From: Perca fluviatilis
Lineage: Eukaryota; Chordata; Actinopteri; Perciformes; Percidae
Direction of reading: 5' to 3'
Assembly: GCF_010015445.1 (NCBI RefSeq)
Contig: NC_053114.1
Location: 15,201,224-15,265,223, forward strand
Length of the DNA: 64,000 bases
This document shows positions 1-11,081 of this stretch, one piece after another. The notes under the pieces were generated by a model. The model searched no databases. It saw nothing but the letters and a program-made list of their open reading frames with translations, and was not told where the DNA came from. Position 1 is the first letter of the stretch, and each line of letters starts with the position of its first letter. The position numbers and the translations under genes were made by a program.

Positions 1-479
1 TGCTGTACAAAAAGCACCAAGGTGCTGCATAAAAAAGTAGATAGTCTATAGATTGAGTGGAGGGTTAAATCACCCAGCAAAGTTTTATATGGTAGACCAC
101 TGGTTTACAGTCAACTAGAATAGAATAGAAATTAATAAAAATTGATCTTTCTTTCCCATTAGGCCAGAAAATGTGTCTTTGTCTCACCAATAAAAACAAT
201 AAACAGTATCGAGAACAAACATATCTCAATAAAAACACACATTACAGCAATATTTGTGCAAAGGTTAATACAACTTATTGAAATCTCTCAGCATGGGGAC
301 GTTTTAGTGCTGTTTGTTTATTATATTGATTGCACAAGGTACAACAGATCCCTTATGTATCTTTTTGTCTACCAAATGTGTGAACTATATCAAATTTGGA
401 GTGGAAAGGACGTTTACTGTCATTAAAATGGACTGCATTTTTAATGGGAGGCATTTACATAGCACTTTTCCAATCTTAA

Positions 480-508
480 CGGCTACTCAAAGTGCTTTTA
501 CATGGTAC

Positions 509-591
<83 letters not shown>

Positions 592-640
592 TTATACACT
601 GGCCGAGGTGCCACCTGCTCATCAGATAAACATTCACCCA
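480..640 (-). mobile_element. SINE body fragment with expanded (CA)n
   Basis: ACTCAAAGTGCTTTTACATG, a CA-rich stretch and ACTGGCCGAGGTGCCACCTGCTCATCAG correspond to the 3' half of the SINE seen at 8931-9198. The tRNA-like head is absent. The CA tract inside has expanded. Confidence 0.55.
513..590. repeat. (CA)n microsatellite
   Basis: Thirty-nine uninterrupted CA units. The long histidine-threonine reading frame across it is a translation of the repeat. Confidence 0.98.
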
Positions 641-1049
641 CCGATTGCACAAGGTAAAAAAGATCCCTTATGTATCTTGTTGTTTACCAAAGGTGTTGTA
701 TTGCATTATCCAGAAGGCATTATATCAAATTCAAAGTGGAAAGGATGTTTACTGTCATTAAGAACAGACACGTTGATACCTGACTGCCTTCAGTTTCTCT
801 TGCTAAGCAGCACAACTAAATGGACTGACGCTCATACAGCGCTCATATTTCCTCAAGTGTTTTCACATGGTATTACAGTAAGACTAATAACTGTGGGCTG
901 TTAAACAGCCCCCTCTTTTTTATATAACCGAACCCGTTTTTTTAAGGAGTTCTTTAAAGTGTTTTATCCACACCAGTGGTCCCCTTGTGCCCGTGCCCCT
1001 CGTAGCACCCATCCTGGGCGCTGCGTTTTAACCCAAACCTAACCATAAC

Positions 1050-1416
1050 TTGTCATGACAAAACCGAATGACACTTACTAAACGAAGCATTATGTCGTAA
1101 ACGTTTATGACTTGTTTATAATGTTTATGTCACTCTTATGTAGATACCTTCAAGTAAAGTGTAACCTTAGTCCCTGTGCTGTCTTTGTCTCTTGTCGGTA
1201 CATTGTTTACCCTCGCTGTCATTCTTCCTGGTTGTATTTTCCCCTTTTTATGTCTTCTGGGTTTTTGTTGTGGTTTTTGGATTTTTAGATTTTGGTTTAT
1301 TTTCCTTGTGCCTGCCTGCCTTCCTTCCTCAGGACACCTTCAGTTAAATCTTTTGTTTAATAAATCCTGCTCTGCAATTTTGGGTCCGAGCCTTGTTTTT
1401 CATGACAAAACCTGCT
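1050..1416 (+). repeat. LTR-like remnant (tentative)
   Basis: Begins TGTCATGACA and ends TTTTTCATGACA, an 8-bp inverted TGTCATGA/TCATGACA pair. TTTAATAAATCCTGCTCTGC near the end looks like a polyadenylation signal region of a fish LTR. Flanks show no target duplication, and 1060-1170 resembles a separate MITE family, so this may be a composite. Confidence 0.35.
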
Positions 1417-1944
1417 TAAACACACACAAGCTTTGCGCTAAAGTACATACATTCATTTGAAATCAACAATACAATCAGAGAGCGTGGGCGCTATATACAA
1501 ACAGCAAACACAAACCCCAGGCCCAGATGCACACAGAAGCTACTGAGCCTTGTTTACACATTTCAATCGCATCAGACATCAATTGCATTGATCTCAACTG
1601 ACCTTGCTCTGTACCACGCTGCAGCCTTTAACTCTATAAGGTGGTGCAGACACAGACCACCTTATTAAATATCTTTATTAAAACACTCAAAGAATACGGC
1701 CTTCATGTTGCCAAACAAACATGTTTAATATGGGTTGCTGCATGCATTTAGTGGAGATCCTTGACAGTATAATATTTTAAAGGGATGAACTGAGTCAGTT
1801 GTTACGTGCAAAGCCTTCCTACAAATATCGTTCCCTGTTTGACATTTCCATGACAGAAAAGTTATTTTAAGTAGGTGCTACACTGATGAATGATTAATCA
1901 AGTTATCTACTTCAATCATATGTTAACAGGCACCCTTCGCTCAA

Positions 1945-2091
1945 TGGTATTTTAAGCACCCAACGTCAACTTCAAGGCAGCGCTGCGACTGTCGACTTCA
2001 AGGCCCCTAACCCTAACCTTAACCCTAACTTAATCCTAGTGCCTTTCAGGCAGCGCTGCCTGGAAGACGACGTTGGGGGCTTAAAACACCA
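1945..2091. mobile_element. Small foldback element with telomere-like core
   Basis: Inverted ends TGGTATTTTAAGCACCCAACG and (reversed) TGGTGTTTTAAGCCCCCAACG surround GGCAGCGCTGC and a short CCCTAACCCTAACCTTAACC run. The last resembles telomere repeat but is only about 30 bp. Confidence 0.65.
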
Positions 2092-2679
2092 AACACCGCA
2101 ACCTTCCTACAAAGTCGGATTACAGTAAAAAACACAACTTGCTGCTCTTTTGACAGTATTGGTCTTTGCTTCCCATTTTTACCGTAATCTGGAGACACAG
2201 ATACCTGAAAACATGAAATTTCTCCTGAACTCACCATCAAAATCAGTTTTTGAATAAAGTTTTCTTAAAGCTACCCTGTGTGGATTTTGGCTGCTAATAG
2301 TGCTGTTGAGCAATGTCTTTAGAGTGGGTCCCCGTTTGGTTTGAACGTTATGCACGAGCACAATGACGTGGTGATGCAATACAAGATTTCATGCTATTCT
2401 ACTAATTGACAGCTGGCGGAGGAAACATGCCCAAAAAATGCATCAATATGCCAGCAAGGGTAAGAAAGAAGAAGACTGCAAGTAAGTGGCTGCAGGTTTT
2501 CAAAATATTTAAAAAGGCACCTTTGCAAGTGTTTTATGAGGAAGGAAATGCATTCAGCAGTTTGTTGGGGCTCAAGGATACACACAAAAAAAACTCCACA
2601 GGGTTCCATAATAATTAGTAATTTTACATTCACAAAGAGTAGCTTTAATAGTTGTTAATGAGTACATTTCAAAAGTTAA

Positions 2680-3894
2680 AGGTGCAATATGTAATACTGT
2701 CAGCTAGCGTTTAAAATAGTCACTGCAGTACAAATTCAAAATAGTGGAGAGAGTCGTCTTCCCTGACCCCTCCTCCCCAAACTCGAAGTTCACGGAGGTT
2801 GCCAGGCTGAGACCACAGCATCAATAGTCTCGCTTTATAGACCCTCCTCCAAAGCGCGCTGAAGGAGCATCCACAACAATGTTGCTAGACGCTTGTCTCA
2901 CATAGCCATTACTTCACAGCACAGTGGAGCTAACGTTAGATGCTGGCTATATTGACAGTCATTAAAGCCTGTGCTCACGCGGAGCTCTGTACCCAACTGA
3001 CAGATGCACTTTTTTGGCTTAGAATTACGGTAGGAACCGCTAAAAACACAACAACCTCGCCGTCCTCTCCACCCGATGGACAGACACACTTCCTCGGCTT
3101 AGAATTATGGTAGGAACCGCTAAAAATAACACTACCTTGCTGTCCTCCCCACTTTATTGGCTTAGAATTACAGCAACAATCGCTAAACACACTGCAAACT
3201 CACGGTCCTCTCTTTCCAATTTACAGCCCCCCTCTCTTGGCTTAAAATAACTCACTGTTGTCGGCTACGGCCGCTGAACAGGCTACACGTTGTAAACAGC
3301 CGTGGCCTGCTTGCCTGATCCTCCGGTAATGTTAGCAGGGTTAGCCAGGACCAGTCGGGATCACTTTACTGGCTATGTCTCATTTTGTTTTTGCAAGTAA
3401 CCAAGTTGGGTACTCTAGCTATATAATTCAATGTGAGTACACAAATGTTGAAATGACATAAAATGCCCGTCCCTTGTAGCCGTGATAAATTAGCCTGAAG
3501 CTAATGCTTACTGGCTCAGGAGGAAATTAGCCAACTCTCCGTCCTTTTGAGCTCTAAGCTGTCTCCATCTTTCAAATACATCTCCAATATTTACCCGGGG
3601 TTTGTTATGTCTCTGGTCACGCAACTGTTAGAAACATGGGTTGGGTAGAATCTATCTCCGTTGAGCCTGTTTGTTTGTTTGCTGCTTTCATGGCTGTCCT
3701 AACATTTTTACAGGTATATCTGGCAACCTGGCCTGGCTGTCAAACTAGAACGGAAATTTCAAAAGGAGAAAATACTAATAGCATTGTTGTCAGAAAAGAT
3801 AGTATTTCAACTTAGCATTTTTCCTTAATATCCTGATGACGCATTGGGGAAATTTTTTGGATTTATTACAGTAAATATATTACATGTTGGACCT
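2680..3894. mobile_element. TTAA-flanked MITE with internal tandem repeats
   Basis: Ends AGGTGCAATATGTAATA and, reversed, AGGTCCAACATGTAATA; flanked by TTAA at 2676-2679 and 3895-3898. Internally, three or four degenerate copies of a unit containing GGCTTAGAATTA begin near 3018, 3098, 3161 and 3237 (spacing 63-80 bp). No transposase coding is seen. Short reading frames inside it are repeat translations. Confidence 0.8.
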
Positions 3895-4294
3895 TTAAAC
3901 ATGTTACCATAAAATTTGAGTGAAGCTGACTTCACATCATGTAAAGTGTCTTTGCAGTGTTAGGTGAGTTGAGCCATTTCTTTCAAAGTCACAGATTTAA
4001 GAGGCGGCGTTCTTCTCGTAAGATCACATGAAGAAAACAGTCAGAGCCCCGTCAAGAAATGTGATATCTGCCACAACAGGTGATGTCTACCTGTACGCCC
4101 TAGTTTTATTTAAGTCAGTATTATTTATTAAAGGTCATGAATGCCTGCAGGTATGTGTGAAGCAGTTTTATTAAACTAGTGGCTGTGGGGTAAAATGTGC
4201 CATATACCCCGGGGAGCCATATGTTCAGCTTACTGTATATTCACCACTCTAATACTACAGAGATATCACCATGCCAGACCGCTGAACCTAAAAC

Positions 4295-4610
4295 CAGCGG
4301 TGGAACGTGAGTACATTTACTCAAGTACCGTACATAAGTACAATTTTGAGGTACTTTACTTGAGTATTTCCATTTTAAGTTTACTTTATACTTATTCTCC
4401 ACTACATTTATTTGACAACATTACACATTCAGGTTATTAATAGAAAATATAAATTAACTTCTAATAAATGATTATTATGATTATTATAGATTAAGCTACC
4501 CGGTAGAAATTTAAGACTTTTTAACATTTTGTAAAAGGATTTTACACTGTGGCAGTTACTTATAGTAAAATATATGATGATATGTATGATATATACTTTT
4601 TCCAACACTG
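4295..4610. mobile_element. hAT-like MITE with AAGTAC repeats
   Basis: 316 bp; ends CAGCGGTGGAACGTGAGTAC and, reversed, CAGTGTTGGAAAAAGTATAT. The 8-bp flanks CCTAAAAC (4287-4294) and CGTAAAAC (4611-4618) match at 7 of 8. Interior text such as TACTCAAGTAC and GTACTTTACTTGAGTA marks a widespread fish family. Confidence 0.7.
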
Positions 4611-4711
4611 CGTAAAACAGAAATAGGCTCATAACCTAGCCAACAAAAAAATCTGCTGAAACAGACAAAAGACAAAGTTACTCTGAAAAGACATATTGAG
4701 GAAATTAAGAA

Positions 4712-4963
4712 TAGGACACAGGTTCTCAATCTTTTTTTAGCTAAGAAGCCCTTACAAGATAGAGAATATACCAGGGACCCCCTCATGTACAGTATATGTA
4801 CCTTGGAATAATTTGACGTAGCCTTTTTTTTACACTTCTATAGTCTTAGTTAGTTGGAAATTAAATACAAATTTGTATATGATGATAATTTAAATGAATG
4901 AATCTGAAAACTTTTCACAGACCCACTGGCAGAGTGCCACAGATCCCATTTTGAGAATCATGC
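4712..4963. mobile_element. Possible old relative of the GCCAAGGACCCC MITE
   Basis: CAGGTTCTCAATC at the left and ATTTTGAGAATCATG at the right form rough inverted ends, and AGGGACCCCCTCATG resembles the GGACCCCCT segment of the family. It is strongly diverged, and the boundaries are estimates. Confidence 0.35.
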
Positions 4964-5340
4964 CTATAAGCTGCTGCATGACGTCCCAACTCTGGCACAA
5001 GGCAACATGCAAGCTGTCAGATGTAGGAATCTAGCTGAGAAAGCCCTTTTGTCCCATGTGAGTGGACTGGATAAAGTTTTCTGAAGCTGTGAACATACAA
5101 AAATGAGAAAAGAAAAAGAAAAATACTTTTTATTCAAATCTAAGTAGGTCATTATAGTAAAGACTGACTCCTGTGAAAGTGTGGCAAGCACACTGTGCCT
5201 AAGCCAAGGCTGTACTTTTAGCTCAGTATTGATGTTGTCCTCAGGACTTCAGTCGCCCTTTAACTACACCAGGCAAGTCAAAGACGGGCCATCAATTATT
5301 TATATGGCGGGGATACAAGGAGAGATAAGAGACGTATATG

Positions 5341-5389
5341 GAGAGGAGAGGAGAGGAGAGGAGAGGAGAGGAGAGGAGAGGAGAGGAGA
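5341..5389. repeat. (GAGAG)n minisatellite
   Basis: About ten GAGAG units, followed by generally purine-rich sequence to about 5480. It reads as Leu/Ser repeats on the other strand, which is not a gene. Confidence 0.95.
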
Positions 5390-7561
5390 AACAGATAGAG
5401 ACATGTGGATTTAAAAAGGAGAATAGAGGTGGGGAAGAGAGTGAGTGAAGGACAAATGTAAACAGGGGGAAAGAGAAGAGAGAGAAGGCAATGAAGGGCA
5501 GAATATGTACAAAGTAAAAGCAAATGCATTGTGGGGCAGATGAAGTGGTTATAGGAGTCCCAAGATAACAGTATAGCAAGCAGAAAAAGGGAGCTTTCAA
5601 TCTCTGACAGGCCAGGAGAAAGGACATTATGTTTGAAAGAAACACAAGAAAGAGATTTCAGAGGGGAGGAAATAATGAGAGGGAAAATGGCTCAATTTAC
5701 TTGCTCTTTCCAAACAGTGATATCCATTACCAACCAGTGTCATAAATGTAGGAGGATCACAGAATCAGAGATATAGTAAAATAGATAAAAGCATTAAAAA
5801 AGAGGAAAGATCTGTCATCATATTCCCCGCGGATGTACCATAGACACATCATTTCACTCTCAGACGCCAAACTGCATAAAACATGTCCTACTTCCTCTCC
5901 TACAATGACTTTATTGATTCAAAAAAATGAGGATTTTAGATTAAATTGCTGCCTTTAAGATGTGAATTCATCACTTCAGCGGCTTTGCACATCAGGATCA
6001 TTTCAAATCATGGTTGTATTAAATGATTGATATAAAAAGTCATACTTTCTGAATGTACCGAACTATCCCACTGGGTTTCTGCGTTCCTCACCTATTGGGT
6101 GCCCAGGAATAGGCTGGTTTCCTGCAAATGCTTTCATTTCATCCTTCCTCCGAGGGAGCCCAGATTACATTCCCCGGACTCTGACCCAATTTAGACTAAA
6201 TTCAGGGTTTTTTCAAGGGCAGTTTGACTGCAGACATACAGTTCTATACTCTAGTCTGACTTGCATGCGCTTTATTTCCCCCGGCTTGAGCTTAAATCTT
6301 TGGAAGTATTGCACTGCATTTCAAAAAAGAGTTATAGGGGAATGCCACCCTTCTGAAGAATCCACATATGTTATTCCTATGCCTCAGGACAGATCGGTCA
6401 ATAACTGTGAACTTAGACAACTCTTCTTTGAAGCTAGAAACTCAAGAACTAACCCTTAAATTTGTAAAGTGGGATGTGAAATCTGTCGGTGCTCCTCAGA
6501 TAATGAATGGGACAACCAAGTCACAAATTCAAGGCTTCTGTCTGACTTTTAATTCTGTCCAGGGGCACAGTAATAACATACGTGAATAATTTAAACTGTG
6601 TGGCATCCCCCTTTAAGTGACTAATCTTAGTCCTTAGCTGGGGCAAATCAATTACAATCCCAGATGTCCATCCTCTGCTTCTAATCAGTTCCTGATTAAC
6701 ACTTGGCAAACCATGTGAGTAGACAATCAATGCCACTAACGGCGGGGGGGGGGCGGGGGGGGGAGCAGTGAACTAGCAGAATCGCATCAGTAAGGTATAA
6801 TACTTAAACATCTTTAATCAAGGTAGTAGTAAGGTGATGAATTAAACAAAAACACAAGGTCAAAGCTCATTATCAGAGGTTTAACAGAAACTTCCATTGT
6901 GTTTTTACTTGTTTATTGAAACCTGGAATTCAACACAGAAATCCTTGTTTTCATGGCCTGATCTTTTCATGCTGATGCTTCAAAGAAAGTGAAGTATGAA
7001 ACTATTTTGATGCGTAACTGAAATACTCTTAAAAGCTTTTGCCTGTAGCTATTGACAACAACAGGTACATTATTCTGAAGCTGGCATCTGATGCCTTTAT
7101 TCTGCCCTGAATCATTTTACATTACAGTATTTTGATTCTTTTTCTGAGGTTTTATCACCCCTTATCTGCTGATTCTCCTTCTCTGTAGTTTAGTCAGACA
7201 GTAATGGACTTTTATGTAGTATATGTACAGCCTAAATATTTGACGTTAATTTTTGTACAGCCTAGATATTTGGCGTCTAGTCTTCGTAGCTCCTCATAAG
7301 AAAGCATCAAGCAGGGAGAGGCGAGGCCATTAAACGATAATAACTACCCTCGTATAGGGGAATGTAGAATCTAGAGCCTACTTTTGGATATTGGTGTTTT
7401 TAAATGCTGTATGAACAGCAGAAGCAACAGCAGCAAAAAAGGACAGCATAGCTGAAAAAGTGCTTTGGATATATGTTGCAGTGAGAGTCATCTTAGCAAA
7501 GTGACTGACTGGAGTTGACTGCCTGAACTCACTCTTTTATTCATTTGTTTCTTGAAGTTAA

Positions 7562-7564
<3 letters not shown>
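5390..7564. other. No gene seen
   Basis: Purine-rich to about 5480, then ordinary AT-rich sequence. A G-run with two C interruptions lies at 6741-6764. No splice-bounded coding exon or repeat with clear ends was recognised. Confidence 0.6.

Positions 7565-7635
<71 letters not shown>
7565..7635. repeat. (TA)n microsatellite
   Basis: About 70 bp of TA directly at the left end of a Tc1-type element whose target is TA. Confidence 0.98.
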
Positions 7636-7638
<3 letters not shown>

Positions 7639-8886
7639 TACAGGCCAAAAGTTTGGACACACCTTCTCATTCAATGCGTTTCCTTTTTATTTTCATGACT
7701 ATTTACATTGTAGATTCTCACTGAAGGCATCAAAACTATAAATGAACACATATGGAATTATGTACTTAAAGCGCCCATATTCTGCTCATCTTCAGGTTCA
7801 TAACTGTATTTTAAGGTTTTACCAGAATAGGTTTACAAGGTTTAATTATCTAAAAACACCATATTGTTGTTGTACTGCACAGCTCTCTCTCACTGCTGTA
7901 GATCCTCTTTTCACCTGGTTTCTGTTTTAGCTACAGAGTGAGACCTCTTTTCTTCTTCTTCTTCTGTACTATCTTTGATTGCACTCGCACATGCTCAGTA
8001 GCTCAGATGTAGCTCATGTCAGCTAGCTAACTCTAGAGACAGTAAAAGAAAGGCTGTTTCTCCAACTTTGGTCAGTTACAAGGCAGGATCAGCTGGGAGA
8101 CTTCTAAACCAGGGAGCACATGTAAGTAGTTCTTTTAGAGATTATGGTGAACTTGTGTGTGTTGTAGCAGTGCTTTGCTATTGAGAACGACGTAGCATGC
8201 TAGCGTTAGCATTAGCGTTAGCATGCTAACGCTAACGCTACGAGCTAACGGTTGTGGTTAGCCAGCTCATTTCGGACTGAGACGTCACAGTCCGAGCCGA
8301 TTTTGACCAGCTCACCAGGAGACTGAAGGCAGGACACATTCAGAAACCGTATCTCACTCAGAACAGCATGGATGGATTTATTTCAAAGTCTGTATGTGTG
8401 TGGAAGCACCAGAGACACAAAAGAACACCCCAAATCACCAGAAAAAGTGATTTTTTCATAATATGGGCACTTTAACAAAAAATTGTGAAATAACTGAAAA
8501 CATGTCTTCTATTTTAGATTCTTCAAAGTAGCCACCCTTTGCTTTTTTTATTAATAAGGGAAAAAATTCCACTAATTAACCCTGACAAAGCTCACCTGTG
8601 AAGTGAAAACCATTTCAGGTGACTACCTCATGAAGCTCATTGAGAGAACACCAAGGGTTTGCAGAGTTATCAAAAAAGCAAAGGGTGGCTACTTTGAGGA
8701 ATCTAAAATATAAGACATGTTTTCAGTTATTTCACACTTTTTTGTTAAGTACATAATTCCACGTGTGTTCATTCATAGATTTGATGCCTTCAGTGAGAAT
8801 CTACAATGTAAATAGTCATGAAAATAAAGACACATTCACATTCAAACACATTGAATGAGAAGGTGTGTCCAAACTTTTGGCCTGTA

Positions 8887-8889
<3 letters not shown>
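7636..8889. mobile_element. Tc1-type foldback element, copy 1 (carries a nested MITE)
   Basis: Ends CAGTACAGGCCAAAAGTTTG and the reverse complement, flanked by TA: the CAGT end and TA target are Tc1/mariner hallmarks. Each arm carries a long inverted segment including GCAAAGGGTGGCTAC. There is no transposase coding. Removing the nested MITE at 7770-8471 leaves about 0.55 kb. It lies between two (TA)n tracts, so it inserted into, or seeded, a TA microsatellite. Confidence 0.85.
7770..8471 (+). mobile_element. TTAA-flanked MITE (AGTGCCCATATTATG family, subtype A)
   Basis: 702 bp with ends AGCGCCCATATT and ATATGGGCACT, flanked by TTAA at 7766-7769 and 8472-8475. It sits inside the Tc1-type element at 7636-8889. 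The uninterrupted relative at 9691-10173 reads GTACTTAACAAAA at this spot, so the copy here shows a clean insertion with duplication of TTAA. The interior has a palindromic GCTAGCGTTAGC-rich stretch at about 8197-8245. Confidence 0.9.

Positions 8890-8927
<38 letters not shown>
8890..8927. repeat. (TA)n microsatellite
   Basis: About 38 bp of TA directly at the right end of the same Tc1-type element. Confidence 0.98.
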
Positions 8928-8930
<3 letters not shown>

Positions 8931-9198
8931 TTTTTCTAGTCTTAGAGACCACTCAAAATGCTTTACAAGCCACCATTCACGCACAGAAGACGCTGTTTCT
9001 ATGCTGTTTTACAGCAACTTTATTAATATTTATCTCTAGTTATTGTTGTTTTTATACTTTTTCTTAGTAACATGTATTATTATTATGGTACTACCTGCTC
9101 ATCGGAAACGATAAACATGTTGCAGGCAGGGGGCCACAGATTGAACCGCCAACCTTCTGATTAGTGGACGACTGCTCTACTTCCTGAGCCACAGCCGT
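8931..9198 (-). mobile_element. tRNA-derived SINE
   Basis: The minus strand begins GGCTGTGGCTCAGGAAGTAG (Pol III A box, TGGCTCAGGAAG) and has a B box GGTTCAATCTG at about 9137-9147. The body follows, ending in TTTTGAGTGGTCTCTAAGAC, the widespread fish SINE/LINE 3' tail. It abuts a (TA)n tract at its 3' side. Confidence 0.75.
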
Positions 9199-9610
9199 AA
9201 ACATTGTTAAATTAAAGTACGAAAAGTTATGAAGGAGATAACAATTGTAGATTCACAAACTCTCCTAGTTTGCAGTTGGCCTCTCTTTGACTCGTCAGCT
9301 GGCTTGACTGAGTTGTGATTGACAAAAAATGCTACTGTATCGGCTGAATTATTCATTTTGGAGAGAAACCAAGACAAACCACAGCTCAAGAAATACTGAG
9401 GTCACAATTCCTGTTTTCCCCATATAGACATTTTAAACAAGCAACCAAAAAATCTACAAAATTATTACATTTAGTTATATTTTCTCCCAATGTGTTATAT
9501 TAATATGGTATATTAATTCAACTGGTAAACATTTGTTATATCCCTAATGTTTCAAAGCCTTCTCCTGGAATATAAATATGGTAGAGACATACAAATCCCT
9601 GTATTTCAAT

Positions 9611-11073
9611 TAGTGTTAATTTTGTCACCTATTTTTAATTTAGTCTTAGTCTTGTGCCAAATGTCCTTGTTAGTTTTAGTCATTCATATACGTACAGGCC
9701 AAAAGTTTGGACACACCTCTTTCAGTGTGTTTCTTTATTTTCATGACTATTTACATTGTAGATTCTCACTGAAGGCATCAAAACTATGAATGAACACATA
9801 TGGAATTATGTACTTAACAAAAAAATGTGAAATAACTGAAAACATGTCTTATATTTTAGATTCCTCAAAGTAGCCACCCTTTGCTTTTTTTGATAACTCT
9901 GCAAACCCTTGGTGTTCTCTCAATGAGCTTCATGAGGTAGTCACCTGAAATGGTTTTCACTTCACAGGTGTGCCTTGTCAGGGTTAATTAGTGGAATTCT
10001 TTCCCTTATTAATAAAAAAGCAAAGGGTGGCTACATTTTTTTGTTAAGTACATAATTCCATATGTGTTCATTCATAGTTTTGATGCCTTCAGTGCAAACA
10101 ATGTAAATAGTCATGAAAATAAAAAGGAAACGCATTGAATGAAAAGGTGTGTCCAAACTTTTGGCCTGTACTGTATCTGTTTTTGTTAGTCAAGTTTTAG
10201 TCGACTAATAGTCTTGTCATTTTAGTCTAGTTTTAGTCAAAAGAGAACTCAAGGTATCTTAGTCAAGTTTTAGTCAAAACATTTTAGTCTTTTTTAAAAT
10301 AAATTATTTCTGAGATTATTTCTGATAACCATTTCAGTCAAATAGTTATATAAAAATAAATAATATAATGTTATATAAATATTGAGCCTCTTCCTTATTT
10401 CACCAGTAAATTCCTGTTAAACAACAAAAACAACCACTGGATGGGAAAAGGGTATTTTACAATAACTTTGAATGCAGCACAAAACTGGCGAGGTATATTT
10501 CAAGTGAATACGCCTCGTATTCGTATGTGTTGTTTTTCAGACAATTGCAGCTACAAACTGTCGTACGTCTCGGTGTTGGAATCCTACACAGTGAAATACA
10601 GACAAACTTTTACACCGTTTAGCTGTCAGCATTTTAACCATGTTTACTCCAGCTGCTAGCTAACGGTAGGCTAACGTTACCTGCTGCCAAGTGTAGTATT
10701 AACTAGTGTCCCATGCAGCGAGGTTTCGGTTGCCTCTAACATCCGTTAATGAGCATCAGAGAGAAGGGCAGGCTTTTAAGTGGCACAGAAATCCGCGTAG
10801 CTATTCGGTCCGGTAGCTAACGGTCGTTAAGGCACCTGTCGGTGCCGTATTAGCACCGGGTCTCGGTACCCAACCCTAGTAACAGCTGAATATTCTATCT
10901 CACGAAAATGAAGAGGAAGGAAAACATTTTAGTCTCGTCTTTTTTCGTCAACAATAATGCATGTTACTTTAGTCTTAGTCAGCGTTTTTCGACATTGGCA
11001 CAGTCTCGTCATCGTCTTAGTCATGGAAAAAAGGTCATTTTTAGTCTCGTCTCATCTGACAAAATTAACACTA
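9611..11073. mobile_element. hAT-like element with TTTTAGTC subterminal repeats
   Basis: 1,463 bp with 16-bp inverted ends TAGTGTTAATTTTGTC / GACAAAATTAACACTA and a perfect 8-bp target duplication ATTTCAAT (9603-9610, 11074-11081). Both subterminal zones are rich in TTTTAGTC and TAGTCTTAGTC. 8-bp duplications are typical of hAT transposases, but no transposase coding is seen. The interior 10681-10865 matches a module in the element at 17078-20844. Confidence 0.85.
9691..10173. mobile_element. Tc1-type foldback element, copy 2
   Basis: 483-bp relative of the element at 7636-8889, without the nested MITE; TA flanks at 9689-9690 and 10174-10175. The left tip is slightly eroded (CGTACAGGCC). It sits inside the hAT-like element at 9611-11073 and is therefore younger than it. 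Confidence 0.85.
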
Positions 11074-11081
11074 ATTTCAAT

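Larger units (their letters stand above)
328..767. repeat. Direct duplication of about 105-125 bp around the CA tract
   Basis: GATTGCACAAGGTA...GATCCCTTATGTATCTT...TTTACTGTCATTAA occurs at 328-433 and again, diverged and slightly longer, at 643-767. The SINE fragment and microsatellite lie between the two copies. Confidence 0.75.

Noticed and set aside
314..904. 196-codon open frame
   Set aside because: It crosses the CA microsatellite and a SINE fragment; the long His/Thr run is repeat translation.
2007..2037. Telomere-like CCCTAA run
   Set aside because: Only about 30 bp and imperfect, inside a small foldback element, so not an interstitial telomere of note.
5292..5645. 117-codon minus-strand frame
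   Set aside because: Its Leu/Ser-rich protein is the translation of the GAGAG repeat and purine-rich flank.
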